Of a DNA stretch of 40,806 nt, positions 1 through 9,220 are shown piece after piece. Both the position numbers and the translations under genes were made by a program. The stretch is from Lachnospiraceae bacterium (lineage in GTDB: Bacteria; Bacillota; Clostridia; Lachnospirales; Lachnospiraceae): the NCBI GenBank assembly GCA_024695605.1, contig JAILHW010000155.1, forward strand, positions 1 through 40,806, written 5' to 3'. Each line of letters starts with the position of its first letter. The first letter of the stretch is position 1. The notes below the pieces were generated by a model. That model was not told the origin of the DNA, searched no databases, and was given only the letters and a program-made list of their open reading frames with translations.

Positions 1-91
1 GTATCTTACGTGCGAGCACGACGATTCGGGCTGATGCCCCATATCGACTGTGAATAGTAACACTGCAAAACATCAAATTGTGCTCGAGCAC

Positions 92-120
92 TTGAATTGT
101 TCAGGTAAATGTGAGATAAT
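92..120 (+). promoter_or_regulatory. Putative sigma-A-type promoter TTGAAT-17-GATAAT upstream of the 213..689 membrane protein
   Basis: -35 TTGAAT (92-97), 17-nt spacer, -10 GATAAT (115-120); palindrome GTGCTCGAGCAC (80-91) directly abuts the -35. Confidence 0.45.
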
Positions 121-212
121 AGAGCTGTATTTTGGGGTAAAGAGAGATAATTCAATATCGGATATGGTTTGTTCGCAACAGTTGTTTGTCTTATCTTTTT
201 TAGGGGGACGCT

Positions 213-689
213 ATGAAAGATACCGCAAAAAGACCAATGCAAGCTCAGACACACGTGGGAGGATATCATGGGGATCTGATGAAGAAGCATGAATTCTTCG
301 CCCATAAGATGCACAAAAAGCAGCTTTTGCATCTGCATTTATCCTGTACGGTGTTTTATTTCATCGTACTGATGTCGGTGTTTCTGCCCGGCCATATCAC
401 CAATATGTTCACCTACCTTCTGGGGGTGGGGAAGTTTTTGAATATGTTCCCCAATGTCTGGATCGATTATCTGTTGGTTATACTCTTTGCAGCCTTTATA
501 CAGGTCAGCAAGAGCCGGATCGCCAGCGTAATGCTCTTTGCCTATACCGGTGTGGATTGTCTGTATAAGTATTACAGCTTCCACAGGATCGAGGGCGTAT
601 GGCCGCTGCTGGTAGCAGGCTATCTGGTTACCCTGACCTTTGAGATGAACAAGGCATGGCAGCAGTACCAGAATACGGGAATCGTTTAA
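213..689 (+). CDS. Small multi-pass membrane protein of unknown function (158 aa)
   Basis: Uninterrupted ORF with AGGGGG upstream of the ATG; hydrophobic segments (YFIVLMSVFLPGHITNMF, WIDYLLVILFAAFI, VWPLLVAGYLVTLTF); followed by a terminator. Confidence 0.65.
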   Translation: MKDTAKRPMQAQTHVGGYHGDLMKKHEFFAHKMHKKQLLHLHLSCTVFYFIVLMSVFLPGHITNMFTYLLGVGKFLNMFPNVWIDYLLVILFAAFIQVSKSRIASVMLFAYTGVDCLYKYYSFHRIEGVWPLLVAGYLVTLTFEMNKAWQQYQNTGIV

Positions 690-701
690 AAAGCGCAATA
701 T

Positions 702-733
702 AAAAACGGATGGGAGATCTCCCATCCGTTTTT
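702..733. terminator. Bidirectional intrinsic terminator
   Basis: Perfect inverted repeat AAAAACGGATGGGAGATCTCCCATCCGTTTTT between convergent genes. Confidence 0.85.
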
Positions 734-753
734 CTTTGCTGTTTTGACGACTT

Positions 754-924
754 TTATGCCTCAGAGATAGCGCCAACCGGGCATCCGCCTTCGCAAGCAC
801 CGCAATCGATGCAGGCAGCCTCGTCGATCTCAAACTTGCCGTCTCCCATGCTGATCGCTCCTACGGGGCAGGTGCTCTCGCAGGCACCGCATGCTACGCA
901 AGCATCACTGATCACTCTTGCCAT
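754..924 (-). CDS. 2[4Fe-4S] ferredoxin (56 aa)
   Basis: Two CxxCxxCxxxCP motifs: CVACGACESTCPVGAIS and CIDCGACEGGCPVGAIS; start taken at MARV with AGGAGGTATAGG upstream. Confidence 0.95.
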   Translation of the reverse strand: MARVISDACVACGACESTCPVGAISMGDGKFEIDEAACIDCGACEGGCPVGAISEA

Positions 925-1102
925 TTTCCTATACCTCCTGTTTTCATTTATACTCATTGAAGCTGTAAGCTGGGTTTGCCCTAACTTACTTTAATAGTGT
1001 AACACATTTACGGGGAAACACAAGGAAATTTGTGTTTCCCTTTTATTTTTCGGGTAGATTTGCTAAAATGTTTAGTTGATGAGAGCAATAAATGATCGTT
1101 TT

Positions 1103-4100
1103 TTACTTGTTCATTTTGATCTCGTTTTTGATCTCTTTGTGATTGTCGTTTTGCAGATCGTTATTTCCGTTGTTCTTGTGCTCCAGCTTATTCTGTGCGG
1201 CTTTCAGGCCTTCTTTATGGAAGTCCTCGGCAAGAGACGAAAAGGAGCGATAACCGATGGCAAAGTCCCTCAGGACAGACTGCTTAAGGACAGGAGGAAG
1301 GCATTTTTTGAATTCCTCGGACTGGCTGATGGTTTTGATCTGTTCCCTGTAGCCTTCTTTGTTCTGGGGGCGAAGTGCATTATAGGTTTTACTGTGATTA
1401 CTGTTCAGCAGTTCATCCAGCGAAATGGCAGCCAGGGCTTCCCGTGCCTTCTGCTGCTCCTGAGGGCTTAAGGCGGAGGGCTCCTTGAAGCTTAATTCGT
1501 TTAAGACCTTCACAGCCTCCATAGCTCCCTGGGCACTGTTTTTCTGCAGCTGGTTTTCTCCGTTTTCGATGCTGGATTTGAAACGCTGGTTTAAGAGTTT
1601 GGCTTGACTGTTTGCAGCCTGCTGCCAATTATAGCGTTTGTCCTCGGCTTTCAGAAGAGCCTCCATTCGTTCCAGAACCTCTTCGTTTTTCTTCATGGCG
1701 CTGATCCTGCGTTTGGATTTTTCATCGGCATTCTCGCCCATCTTGTTCTGGCGTTGTTTTCTCTTATAGTAATCGCCTATGGATCCTTTTGCCGCAGCGA
1801 TCTTTGCCTGAAGATCCCGGATCGCCGCCCTGTTTTGATCAAGGTCGTTATCATCCCTGTTTTTCAGGAAACCGGTGTATGCCTTGGAAAGGGATTCCAG
1901 ATCCTTCTGGGCTTTGGAATACTCACCGCTTCCCAGATGAACATTTCTGGTGGCCTCGTCTGCAAGACGGATACAGGAACTAAGATCATTATCAATACTC
2001 CGTGCCTCTTCCTGTTGCAAGATCTCCGGTGCATAGTCTTTCAAAAAGGCATCCCGGGTAGCTTTCATATATTCTTTTTGTTCGGGCTTTGCGTCCTCGG
2101 GAAGAGCAAGATAGAGGGAAGCCAGTTTATTGGCCATCATATTGTATCCTTCGGTGCCCATATCCTCGGGATGATTCATAAGCACCTGCAGATAGGTTTT
2201 CTGTACGGCTACCAGCGCCAGCGGGGTCACCTTTTCCTTTTTCCGGCTTGCTGTTTTGATGACATAGTCCGAACGTTCTATGATGTTCAGATAGTCGGGC
2301 TTATGGTTTTTGATGTAAGCGGCGCCGTCCAGGGAAGGGCCGATCTCTCTTCCGTACATATCAAGCTGGGGAAGGCCGGCGATCATGGCATTTAAGTTAC
2401 GATCCTCATCCTTTACCACCAGCAGGTTTCGGATAGTATCCTCCCACATGATCAGATCTTCGTGTGTGCGGCCTACATATTCCAGGGGGTGAAGCCGGCC
2501 GATTTCGTTTAGCATCATACTGGTGGATACGTGGTTGGCGATGGTCTGTGCCATGGCAAGATTATCCGCCTGCAAAGTCGGATCCGCTTCCAGTACGCTG
2601 GGGCCCACAATGGCTCTGGCAAAGCCGTAGATGGGGCCGTGCAAACGAAGCTCATCTGCTTTTCTTCTCATTTCTCCTTCGGCAAAAAACAGATCCACGC
2701 TGTCCTTGAAATTCAGATTCCTGGTAACCTCCGTGAAGGTGTAGGGTTTCATATTTTCCATGGTGGAGGTGATCACGGAACCGGTGGGATTCTTCAGATA
2801 GTCCTCTACCTCAATATTATTTAATTCCAGATTACGATAGATCAAAAATACCGCGTTGATCTGGGAGGTAGTCCGAAACTTTGTGGTCATATCCGTGGGG
2901 ATATCGGAGTTGCGAATGGAATCCATGTTACCGGGATAGAGTTTTTCATCCTTGCTGAAATATTTCTCGGCAATTTGGTGAAGCTGCTGCATATCCTCGT
3001 AGGTCTTTTTATACTCTCTGCCGGCAGCCAGGATCTGATCGGCATTGCCGCTCTCCATGGCTGCTTCCATGGCCTTTTGTTTTTTAATGAGCTTTCTGTA
3101 GGCATATTCCTTATTCAGGTCTTCACCGGTGCCAAGGCCGTCCGCCTTCATGTTCATTTCCTTCATCTTATTAAGCATCAGACGAAGGCCCTCTTTTGTC
3201 TGATCACTCAGGGTGATCTTCTTTTGAAACAGGGTTTCCAGCGTTTTTTCCTTGCCCTTGTTTATGACTACGTAATCATTGCGGAGGTTATGGTGCTGAT
3301 GAGAGAAGTTTACAAGCTCACCATTCATAAACTTATCCATATGCCCTTCCGTGACAGCTGTGGAGGCAGCGTTTTCCACGTCCATATGGTCCTGTTCCTG
3401 GGCCTTGCACTCATCTCTGGCATTGTCTTTAAGACCTGTGATGTGATCGCCCGCGAAGGTCAGAAGATCTTTATATTCTTCATCATCTTTGTACTTGTCG
3501 GGAGCGTTTTGGATGAGCTGCTGTGCCAAAGCCCGCTTGGGGTAAGTATATTGCTCGCTGATGTCCGTATCGATGATATCCTTGTAGGCTTCGACCTCAT
3601 CAGCGATCTGCGCTGCTGCCTCCGGGGGCATATTTGCCTCCAACTCTTCAAAATAGACAAGCGTCTCCTCGGCCTTTATGCTTTTCATGGCATAGGTGTG
3701 CATGGCAATGCACCAGATCTTGTCATAAACATCCGTGGGAAACTTTCCGGCGTTTTTCTGATCCGTTACATAATTTAAGACGGTATACTTATTTTTCAGG
3801 AAATCGGTTTTTTCCTGCTCTGACTTTAAGTTCTCCGGCAGAAGCTCAGGGTGCTCCTGAAGATGGCTTCTGAAAAGGTTGAAAAGGCTATTATCCAGAT
3901 GGGATCCGCTGGTAACTTCATTCATCCTTTCTTCGCCGATGGCTTTTTTCAGGGCATCCTCCATCTGCTGCCGGGAAAAGGGATAGTTTTGCACACGGGT
4001 TTCGATGAAATGCAGTTTTCTGCCAGCTTTTCGTTTGGCTTTCAGCTGATCCAGATACTCTTTGGTCTGTGTGACCTTATCCGGCATTGCCTTTTTCTCC

Positions 4101-4153
4101 AGTGCAGTTATATTATCTTTGCACTGTTTATAAAGATCGGTTAATCGTCCCAT
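1103..4153 (-). CDS. Large, predicted mostly helical cytosolic protein of unknown function (~1016 aa)
   Basis: Long ORF; start at MGRLTDLYK preceded by AAAGGAGAGAAAACC; charged, heptad-like sequence without obvious signal peptide or TM segment. Confidence 0.75.
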   Translation of the reverse strand: MGRLTDLYKQCKDNITALEKKAMPDKVTQTKEYLDQLKAKRKAGRKLHFIETRVQNYPFSRQQMEDALKKAIGEERMNEVTSGSHLDNSLFNLFRSHLQEHPELLPENLKSEQEKTDFLKNKYTVLNYVTDQKNAGKFPTDVYDKIWCIAMHTYAMKSIKAEETLVYFEELEANMPPEAAAQIADEVEAYKDIIDTDISEQYTYPKRALAQQLIQNAPDKYKDDEEYKDLLTFAGDHITGLKDNARDECKAQEQDHMDVENAASTAVTEGHMDKFMNGELVNFSHQHHNLRNDYVVINKGKEKTLETLFQKKITLSDQTKEGLRLMLNKMKEMNMKADGLGTGEDLNKEYAYRKLIKKQKAMEAAMESGNADQILAAGREYKKTYEDMQQLHQIAEKYFSKDEKLYPGNMDSIRNSDIPTDMTTKFRTTSQINAVFLIYRNLELNNIEVEDYLKNPTGSVITSTMENMKPYTFTEVTRNLNFKDSVDLFFAEGEMRRKADELRLHGPIYGFARAIVGPSVLEADPTLQADNLAMAQTIANHVSTSMMLNEIGRLHPLEYVGRTHEDLIMWEDTIRNLLVVKDEDRNLNAMIAGLPQLDMYGREIGPSLDGAAYIKNHKPDYLNIIERSDYVIKTASRKKEKVTPLALVAVQKTYLQVLMNHPEDMGTEGYNMMANKLASLYLALPEDAKPEQKEYMKATRDAFLKDYAPEILQQEEARSIDNDLSSCIRLADEATRNVHLGSGEYSKAQKDLESLSKAYTGFLKNRDDNDLDQNRAAIRDLQAKIAAAKGSIGDYYKRKQRQNKMGENADEKSKRRISAMKKNEEVLERMEALLKAEDKRYNWQQAANSQAKLLNQRFKSSIENGENQLQKNSAQGAMEAVKVLNELSFKEPSALSPQEQQKAREALAAISLDELLNSNHSKTYNALRPQNKEGYREQIKTISQSEEFKKCLPPVLKQSVLRDFAIGYRSFSSLAEDFHKEGLKAAQNKLEHKNNGNNDLQNDNHKEIKNEIKMNK

Positions 4154-4300
4154 GGTTTTCTCTCCTTTGTATATCAATCTGAAATGATTTTTTTCGTTAC
4201 ATCTATCATACAGGAAAATAGGAAAAATGGTTGCATAAATTGTAAGAAATCGGAAAAAATGCTATGATAGTACTATCATCAAAAAAAGCGAGGTATGCGT

Positions 4301-5080
4301 ATGAACGGAAGGATCCATTCTTTGGAAAGCTTTGGAACCGTGGACGGACCCGGTACCAGATTTGTGGTCTTTGTGCAGGGATGTCCCATGCGGTGTGCGT
4401 ACTGTCATAATCCGGACACCTGGCCCATGAACGGCGGGGAGGAGATGAGCCCGGAATACATCATAGAACAGTATGAGCGCAATGAGCCCTTTTACAGAAA
4501 TGGAGGCGGGATCACGGTGACCGGTGGAGAGCCGCTGATGCAGCCGGATTTTCTCATCGACCTGTTTACACTGGCCAAGGAAAAAAATATCCATACCTGT
4601 ATCGATACTTCGGGGATCGCTTATTCCCCTGACAATGCTTTTATCAAGGAGAAGCTTGACCGTCTGATGCCCCTGACGGATCTGGTGATGCTGGATATCA
4701 AGCATATCGATCCCGAAAAGCATTTGTGGCTGACAGAGCAGAAGAACGATGGTATCCTGGCCTTTTGCTCTTATCTGAATGAAAAGAAGGTGGATATGTG
4801 GATCCGCCACGTTGTCGTACCGGGTATCACGGATGATGACAAGTACCTGTATGATCTGGGATATTTCATCGGACAGTTTACGAATCTCAAGGCCCTGGAT
4901 GTGCTCCCGTATCATGATATGGCAAAGCCCAAGTATGAAAAGCTGGGCATGGAGTACAAGCTCAAGGATACGCCGCCTATGGACAAGAAAAAGCTGGTGG
5001 AGAAAAAGCAGGTCATCCTGAATGGGATCAAAAAGCGAAGAGCCGAGATGCCCGATGTATTTCCTCCAAAGCAGTCATGA
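4301..5080 (+). CDS. pflA: Pyruvate formate-lyase-activating enzyme (radical SAM)
   Basis: GTVDGPGTRFVVFVQGCPMRCAYCHNPDTW with the CxxxCxxC cluster motif and GGEPLMQ; SD GAGG favours the ATG at 4301 over 4295. Confidence 0.95.
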   Translation: MNGRIHSLESFGTVDGPGTRFVVFVQGCPMRCAYCHNPDTWPMNGGEEMSPEYIIEQYERNEPFYRNGGGITVTGGEPLMQPDFLIDLFTLAKEKNIHTCIDTSGIAYSPDNAFIKEKLDRLMPLTDLVMLDIKHIDPEKHLWLTEQKNDGILAFCSYLNEKKVDMWIRHVVVPGITDDDKYLYDLGYFIGQFTNLKALDVLPYHDMAKPKYEKLGMEYKLKDTPPMDKKKLVEKKQVILNGIKKRRAEMPDVFPPKQS

Positions 5081-5086
5081 TGATAA

Positions 5087-5121
5087 AAAAATCCCCTGTT
5101 CGCAAGGAACAGGGGATTTTT
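5087..5121. terminator. Bidirectional intrinsic terminator between convergent pflA and the split pfl operon
   Basis: AAAAATCCCCTGTT-cgcaagg-AACAGGGGATTTTT. Confidence 0.9.
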
Positions 5122-5141
5122 ATTGCCTGATCGGCTATTTC

Positions 5142-5384
5142 TTACAGTGACTCATGGAACGTACGGGAAATAACGTCGTTCTGCTGCTCCTGTGTAAGCT
5201 TTACAAAGTTAACTGCATAGCCGGATACACGGATGGTCAGCTGGGGATAGTTCTCAGGATGCTTCTGAGCGTCCAGAAGAGTCTCCCTGTTGAGTACGTT
5301 TACGTTTAAGTGATGGCCGCCCTTGGTTGCATAGCCATCCAGAAGATTTACCAGGTTTGTTACCTGAGCTGCATTTTCTGCCAT
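5142..5384 (-). CDS. Stand-alone PFL glycyl-radical domain protein (80 aa, GrcA-like)
   Basis: [56 protein letters not shown] contains the PFL glycyl-radical motif RVSGYAV; SD AGGAGGAAAGAAAA before ATG. Confidence 0.93.
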   Translation of the reverse strand: MAENAAQVTNLVNLLDGYATKGGHHLNVNVLNRETLLDAQKHPENYPQLTIRVSGYAVNFVKLTQEQQNDVISRTFHESL

Positions 5385-5403
5385 TTTTCTTTCCTCCTGT
5401 TTT

Positions 5404-5607
5404 TTATTCTTGTCCGTCCAGTCCCTCGTGGAGGGTAGGAACGCTGCAGGCAAGCGGATTGGTCGAGCAATCAACACATCCCATGGTCTCTACGTTTTTA
5501 GAGCCCGCAAGAGTCTCGTCCACATCTACGTTTACGTGGCCGACGCCTTTTTCCATCCCGCCGTCAAGCTGTCTGATCAGATCGTCGATCATTTGGTTTT
5601 CATTCAT
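5404..5607 (-). CDS. 67-aa Cys-containing degenerate paralog of the PFL glycyl-radical domain
   Basis: [33 protein letters not shown] aligns with the N-terminus of the downstream 80-aa protein; SD AGGA upstream; ends 19 nt before the next start codon. Confidence 0.75.
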   Translation of the reverse strand: MNENQMIDDLIRQLDGGMEKGVGHVNVDVDETLAGSKNVETMGCVDCSTNPLACSVPTLHEGLDGQE

Positions 5608-5629
5608 GCACTTGTCCTGCCTTTTCGAT

Positions 5630-5747
5630 GAAATACATGTTTCAAACTCGTAAACCCGTGCTTTGCACTTACTGTCTGCTTCGCAGACGGTTTACTCGTG
5701 ATGCCGCCGGAAAACCAAATGCTCATTTCATTCGCACTTGGTTTTCC
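5630..5747 (-). other. Structured intergenic RNA between the PFL core and the small PFL-domain ORFs
   Basis: GGAAAACCAA/TTGGTTTTCC stem (5709-5718 / 5738-5747); GTAAACC/GGTTTAC (5650-5656 / 5689-5695) enclosing GTGC-TTT-GCAC and GTCTGC-TTC-GCAGAC; GAAA/TTTC at 5630-5643. Confidence 0.6.
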
Positions 5748-5760
5748 ATTGCTGCGGTTC

Positions 5761-7803
5761 TTATTTGCTAAGATCCAGTTCGATGTCGCCTGCGAATACC
5801 TGATCCTCTTTACCAAGAGCATTCGGGATGATAGAGAAGGTATTGGAGATACCATCCTGTGCATACTCGAACGGAAGCTTGGATACGGAAGAAAGGGATG
5901 CAACTGCACCGTGGGTATCACGACCGTGCATCGGGTTAGCACCGGGTGCGAAAGGCTGGCCTTTCTTACGTCCGTCAGGAGTGTTACCGGTTGCCTTACC
6001 GTAGGTTACGTTAGAGGTAATGGTCAGAACGGACATGGTGGTGAAGCCGTTTCTGTAGGTATGATGACGACGAAGCATGGTCATGAAGGTCTCTACCAGG
6101 TCATGAGCCATCTTGTCTACTCTGTCATCGTCATTACCGTATTTCGGGAACTCGCCTTCGGTCTTGAAGTCAACAATGATGCCGTCCTCATCACGGATCG
6201 GGGTAACCTTCGCATACTTGATAGCGGACAGGGAGTCAGCTACTACGGAAAGTCCTGCGATACCCGTTGCGAAGTAACGAAGTACGTCTCTGTCATGAAG
6301 AGCCATCTGAGCTCTCTCATAGCAGTACTTGTCATGCATGTAGTGGATGATGTTCAGGGTATTTACATAAACATCTGCAAGCCATTCCATCATATCGGTG
6401 AACTTGGAGTATACATCATCATAATCCAGAGGGCCGTCACCTTCTACAGGACGATACTTGGGACCAACCTGTTTCTTGGTAACCTCATCGATACCACCGT
6501 TCAAAGCGTACAGCAGGCACTTAGCAAGGTTTGCACGAGCGCCGAAGAACTGCATCTGCTTACCGATTACCATGGAGGATACGCAGCATGCGATACCATA
6601 GTCATCACCGTGGGTCACTCTCATCAGATCATCGTTCTCATACTGGATGGAAGAGGTCTTGATGGACATCTTAGCGCAGAAACGCTTCCAGTTCTCAGGA
6701 AGTCTGGTGGACCAAAGAACAGTCAGGTTCGGCTCGGGAGCGGGACCTAAGTTGTTCAGAGTGTTCAGATAACGGAAGCTGCTCTTGGTAACCATGTGAC
6801 GTCCGTCAACACCAACACCGCCGAGGGACTCGGTAACCCATACCGGATCGCCAGCGAAGATCTGGTTGTACTCGGGAGTACGAGCGAATTTTACGCAGCG
6901 CAGCTTCATGATGAAGTGATCTATGAACTCCTGAATCTGCTCCTCGGTAAAGGTACCGTTCTTCAGATCTCTCTCTGCATAGCAGTCGATGAAGGTAGAG
7001 GTACGTCCAAGGGACATAGCAGCACCATTCTGCTCCTTTACAGCGGAAAGGTATCCGAAGTAAGTAGCCTGGATAGCTTCCTGTACGTTCTTAGCAGGTC
7101 TGGAAATGTCGCAGCCGTAGGAAGCAGCCATTTCCTTCATCATCTTCAGAGCTATCATCTGCTCGGAAAGCTCCTCACGAAGACGGATCACATCATCGGT
7201 CATAACGCGGCCGGTGGAATCCTTCTGTGCCTGCTTATCCTCGATCAGTCTGTCGATACCGTAAAGAGCGATTCTTCTGTAGTCGCCGATGATACGGCCA
7301 CGGCCGTAAGCATCCGGAAGACCGGTGATAACATGAGAGGAGCGGCAAGCTCTCATCTCAGCATTGTAAGCATCAAAGCATCCTGCATTGTGAGTCTTGC
7401 GATGTACGGTGAAGAACTCGGAAATCTCAGGATCAACGGTATAACCATTGTCAGCGCAAGCCTTCTCTGCCATACGGATTCCGCCGTAAACCTGCATAGA
7501 GCGCTTGAAAGGCTTGTCAGTCTGGAAACCTACGATGGTCTCCTTGGATTTGTCAAGATAGCCGGGGCCATGGGATGTGATGGTGGAAACCACTTTGGTA
7601 TCCATATCAAGCACGCCGCCTGCTTCTCTCTCCTGCTTGGTCAGGTCCATAACCTGTGCCCAAAGGTCCTTGGTGTTCTGGGTGGGGCCGGAAAGGAAAG
7701 AATCGTCGCCGTCGTACGGAGTGTAGTTCTTCTGGATGAAGTCACGTACGTTGATCTCGTCTTCCCATTTACCGCCAGTAAAGCCGTTCCATTCTTCTCT
7801 CAT
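5761..7803 (-). CDS. pflB: Pyruvate formate-lyase catalytic core, naturally lacking the C-terminal glycyl-radical domain (680 aa)
   Basis: [13 protein letters not shown] start with AGGAGG upstream; active-site Cys pair in [27 protein letters not shown]; ends [27 protein letters not shown]. Confidence 0.95.
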   Translation of the reverse strand: MREEWNGFTGGKWEDEINVRDFIQKNYTPYDGDDSFLSGPTQNTKDLWAQVMDLTKQEREAGGVLDMDTKVVSTITSHGPGYLDKSKETIVGFQTDKPFKRSMQVYGGIRMAEKACADNGYTVDPEISEFFTVHRKTHNAGCFDAYNAEMRACRSSHVITGLPDAYGRGRIIGDYRRIALYGIDRLIEDKQAQKDSTGRVMTDDVIRLREELSEQMIALKMMKEMAASYGCDISRPAKNVQEAIQATYFGYLSAVKEQNGAAMSLGRTSTFIDCYAERDLKNGTFTEEQIQEFIDHFIMKLRCVKFARTPEYNQIFAGDPVWVTESLGGVGVDGRHMVTKSSFRYLNTLNNLGPAPEPNLTVLWSTRLPENWKRFCAKMSIKTSSIQYENDDLMRVTHGDDYGIACCVSSMVIGKQMQFFGARANLAKCLLYALNGGIDEVTKKQVGPKYRPVEGDGPLDYDDVYSKFTDMMEWLADVYVNTLNIIHYMHDKYCYERAQMALHDRDVLRYFATGIAGLSVVADSLSAIKYAKVTPIRDEDGIIVDFKTEGEFPKYGNDDDRVDKMAHDLVETFMTMLRRHHTYRNGFTTMSVLTITSNVTYGKATGNTPDGRKKGQPFAPGANPMHGRDTHGAVASLSSVSKLPFEYAQDGISNTFSIIPNALGKEDQVFAGDIELDLSK

Positions 7804-8196
7804 TGGTAAATGCCTCCTATAAATGTATTTTTTTGCAGTGATCCCAAAGTCAGGAATCATTACTGTTCTAATTCAGAAGTATAATAGATTTGGAAAGACA
7901 AAGTCAAGGCGGGGAAATGTTCTTTTTTATATACATATTATAAGGAAAAGAGTGCGAAAACGGTTTCTTTCGTGAAATGTGACGAAGGAATCTGTATTTT
8001 GTATACAACAAATGGTGGTTTTTCGTTACTTTTGTACAAGGATTAGTGGATAAAAGGGGATAAATGGCAGATTGAGGATCCGGCGCGGCCGAAAAAAGAG
8101 AAAAAATGGCGCTTTAAGGCAGGACAATATTGACCCCGAAAGGATAGTTTGTTATGATATCGCAAACGAATACTATAAAAAAGTGAGGTATAAACG

Positions 8197-8397
8197 ATGG
8201 CACATGAAGCTGTAAAAAGAGATATGACCATTGCCGAGATCATGGTAAAGGATCCGAATGTGGTACCGATCCTGCTTTCCACCGGAATGCACTGCATCGG
8301 CTGTCCGGCTTCCCAGGGTGAGACCCTTGAGCAGGCGGCTATGGTACACGGCATCGACATTGACGATCTGATGGATGCGATCTATAACGCAGAGTAA
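8197..8397 (+). CDS. DUF1858-domain (hybrid-cluster-associated redox disulfide type) small protein
   Basis: [56 protein letters not shown]: CxxC and the typical DUF1858 pattern. Confidence 0.88.
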   Translation: MAHEAVKRDMTIAEIMVKDPNVVPILLSTGMHCIGCPASQGETLEQAAMVHGIDIDDLMDAIYNAE

Positions 8398-8403
8398 GAA
8401 CAA

Positions 8404-8440
8404 AAAAAGCACCCGAAGCCCAGAAGGCCGGGTGCTTTTT
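8404..8440. terminator. Bidirectional intrinsic terminator
   Basis: AAAAAGCACCCG...CGGGTGCTTTTT. Confidence 0.88.
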
Positions 8441-8455
8441 CAATGCTATGATCGA

Positions 8456-9220
8456 TCAGATCTTCGAAAGCGCTTCGATGGTATTGTCCTGCAGGATCAG
8501 ATCGAAATGCTCCTGCATATAGGAGATCCTGGAAGCGTTTACGCTTGTTACATGTCCGAACTCGGTAGCGGCATTATAGACTCTGGCAAATTCCTTTTGT
8601 CCCATGCTGCCGGAGGAAAGCAGAAGCTGATACGCGCCCTTCGGCTTGCGGTACAGCGTAGCAGGCTCGCTGTAGAAGGCCTTAACGCTTTTGGCAAAGG
8701 ATACCAGATTGCTCAGGCTGTCGCTCTCTAGGATGCAAAGGATCTTTTCCTCTTTTTCCGATGCATCGCCGGCGCTCTCTCCGGATCCGGTATCGGACTG
8801 GTTTTGACGCCGTTCAAAGGAAGCCTTGACCTCCTTGAGCATATTGATCATGCCCTCTGCAAGCTCATTGATGCTGCCGGGTGCATTGTCACCGGAGAAG
8901 GGCAGGATGCCCTCGGTTTCACTGTTATGCACAGAAGGGGCAAACCTTGAAAAGCGGGTATCCAGCTCTTCCGGGTCCTCCACCTTGGTGATGATCAATA
9001 CGATGCAGTCGGAACTGACCGGAATGGCTTCGATCACAAGGGGGATGTCCTCCGCTTCAAAGCCGCATTCATATTCTGCCTGCCGCATCATATCGCGGAA
9101 CAGGTTTTTTGCTTTTTCTGAGCCGTATGCCAGCTCACTGATCTTCAGTTGTCTGTTGGCCAGATCGTCGCCCGTCAGGGTGCAGCGGATCTGTCTGTCA
9201 TTTACACGTTCTATCTTCAT
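8456..9220 (-). CDS. mecA: Adaptor protein MecA-like
   Basis: MKIERVNDRQIRCTLTGDDLANRQLKISELAYGSEKAKNLFRDMMRQAEYECGFE, and a C-terminal domain typical of MecA; SD GGGAGGTGAATGAT. Confidence 0.88.
   Translation of the reverse strand: MKIERVNDRQIRCTLTGDDLANRQLKISELAYGSEKAKNLFRDMMRQAEYECGFEAEDIPLVIEAIPVSSDCIVLIITKVEDPEELDTRFSRFAPSVHNSETEGILPFSGDNAPGSINELAEGMINMLKEVKASFERRQNQSDTGSGESAGDASEKEEKILCILESDSLSNLVSFAKSVKAFYSEPATLYRKPKGAYQLLLSSGSMGQKEFARVYNAATEFGHVTSVNASRISYMQEHFDLILQDNTIEALSKI

Noticed and set aside
6-338. 110-aa minus-strand ORF at the window start
   Set aside because: Overlaps the promoter and 5' part of the 213..689 gene and shows no family signature.
1018-1055. Hairpin GGGAAACACAA...TTTGTGTTTCCC with plus-strand T-run
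   Set aside because: Good stem, but no plus-strand gene ends here; possibly a weak bidirectional terminator for the 1103..4153 gene, and not supported enough to call.
1604-3778. Plus-strand ORFs (263 aa and 267 aa) opposite the ~1016-aa gene
   Set aside because: Hydrophobic antisense translations typical of shadow ORFs opposite helical charged proteins; no SD or family match.
5698-7809. Long plus-strand ORFs (350 aa and 337 aa) opposite pflB
   Set aside because: Antisense shadow ORFs of a highly expressed gene with strong codon bias; no recognisable protein family.
7804-8196. Palindromes TTGTATACAA (7999-8008) and TTCGT-N8-ACGAA between pflB and the DUF1858 gene
   Set aside because: Possible operators in a divergent promoter region, but too short and unmatched to known regulators to report as sites.
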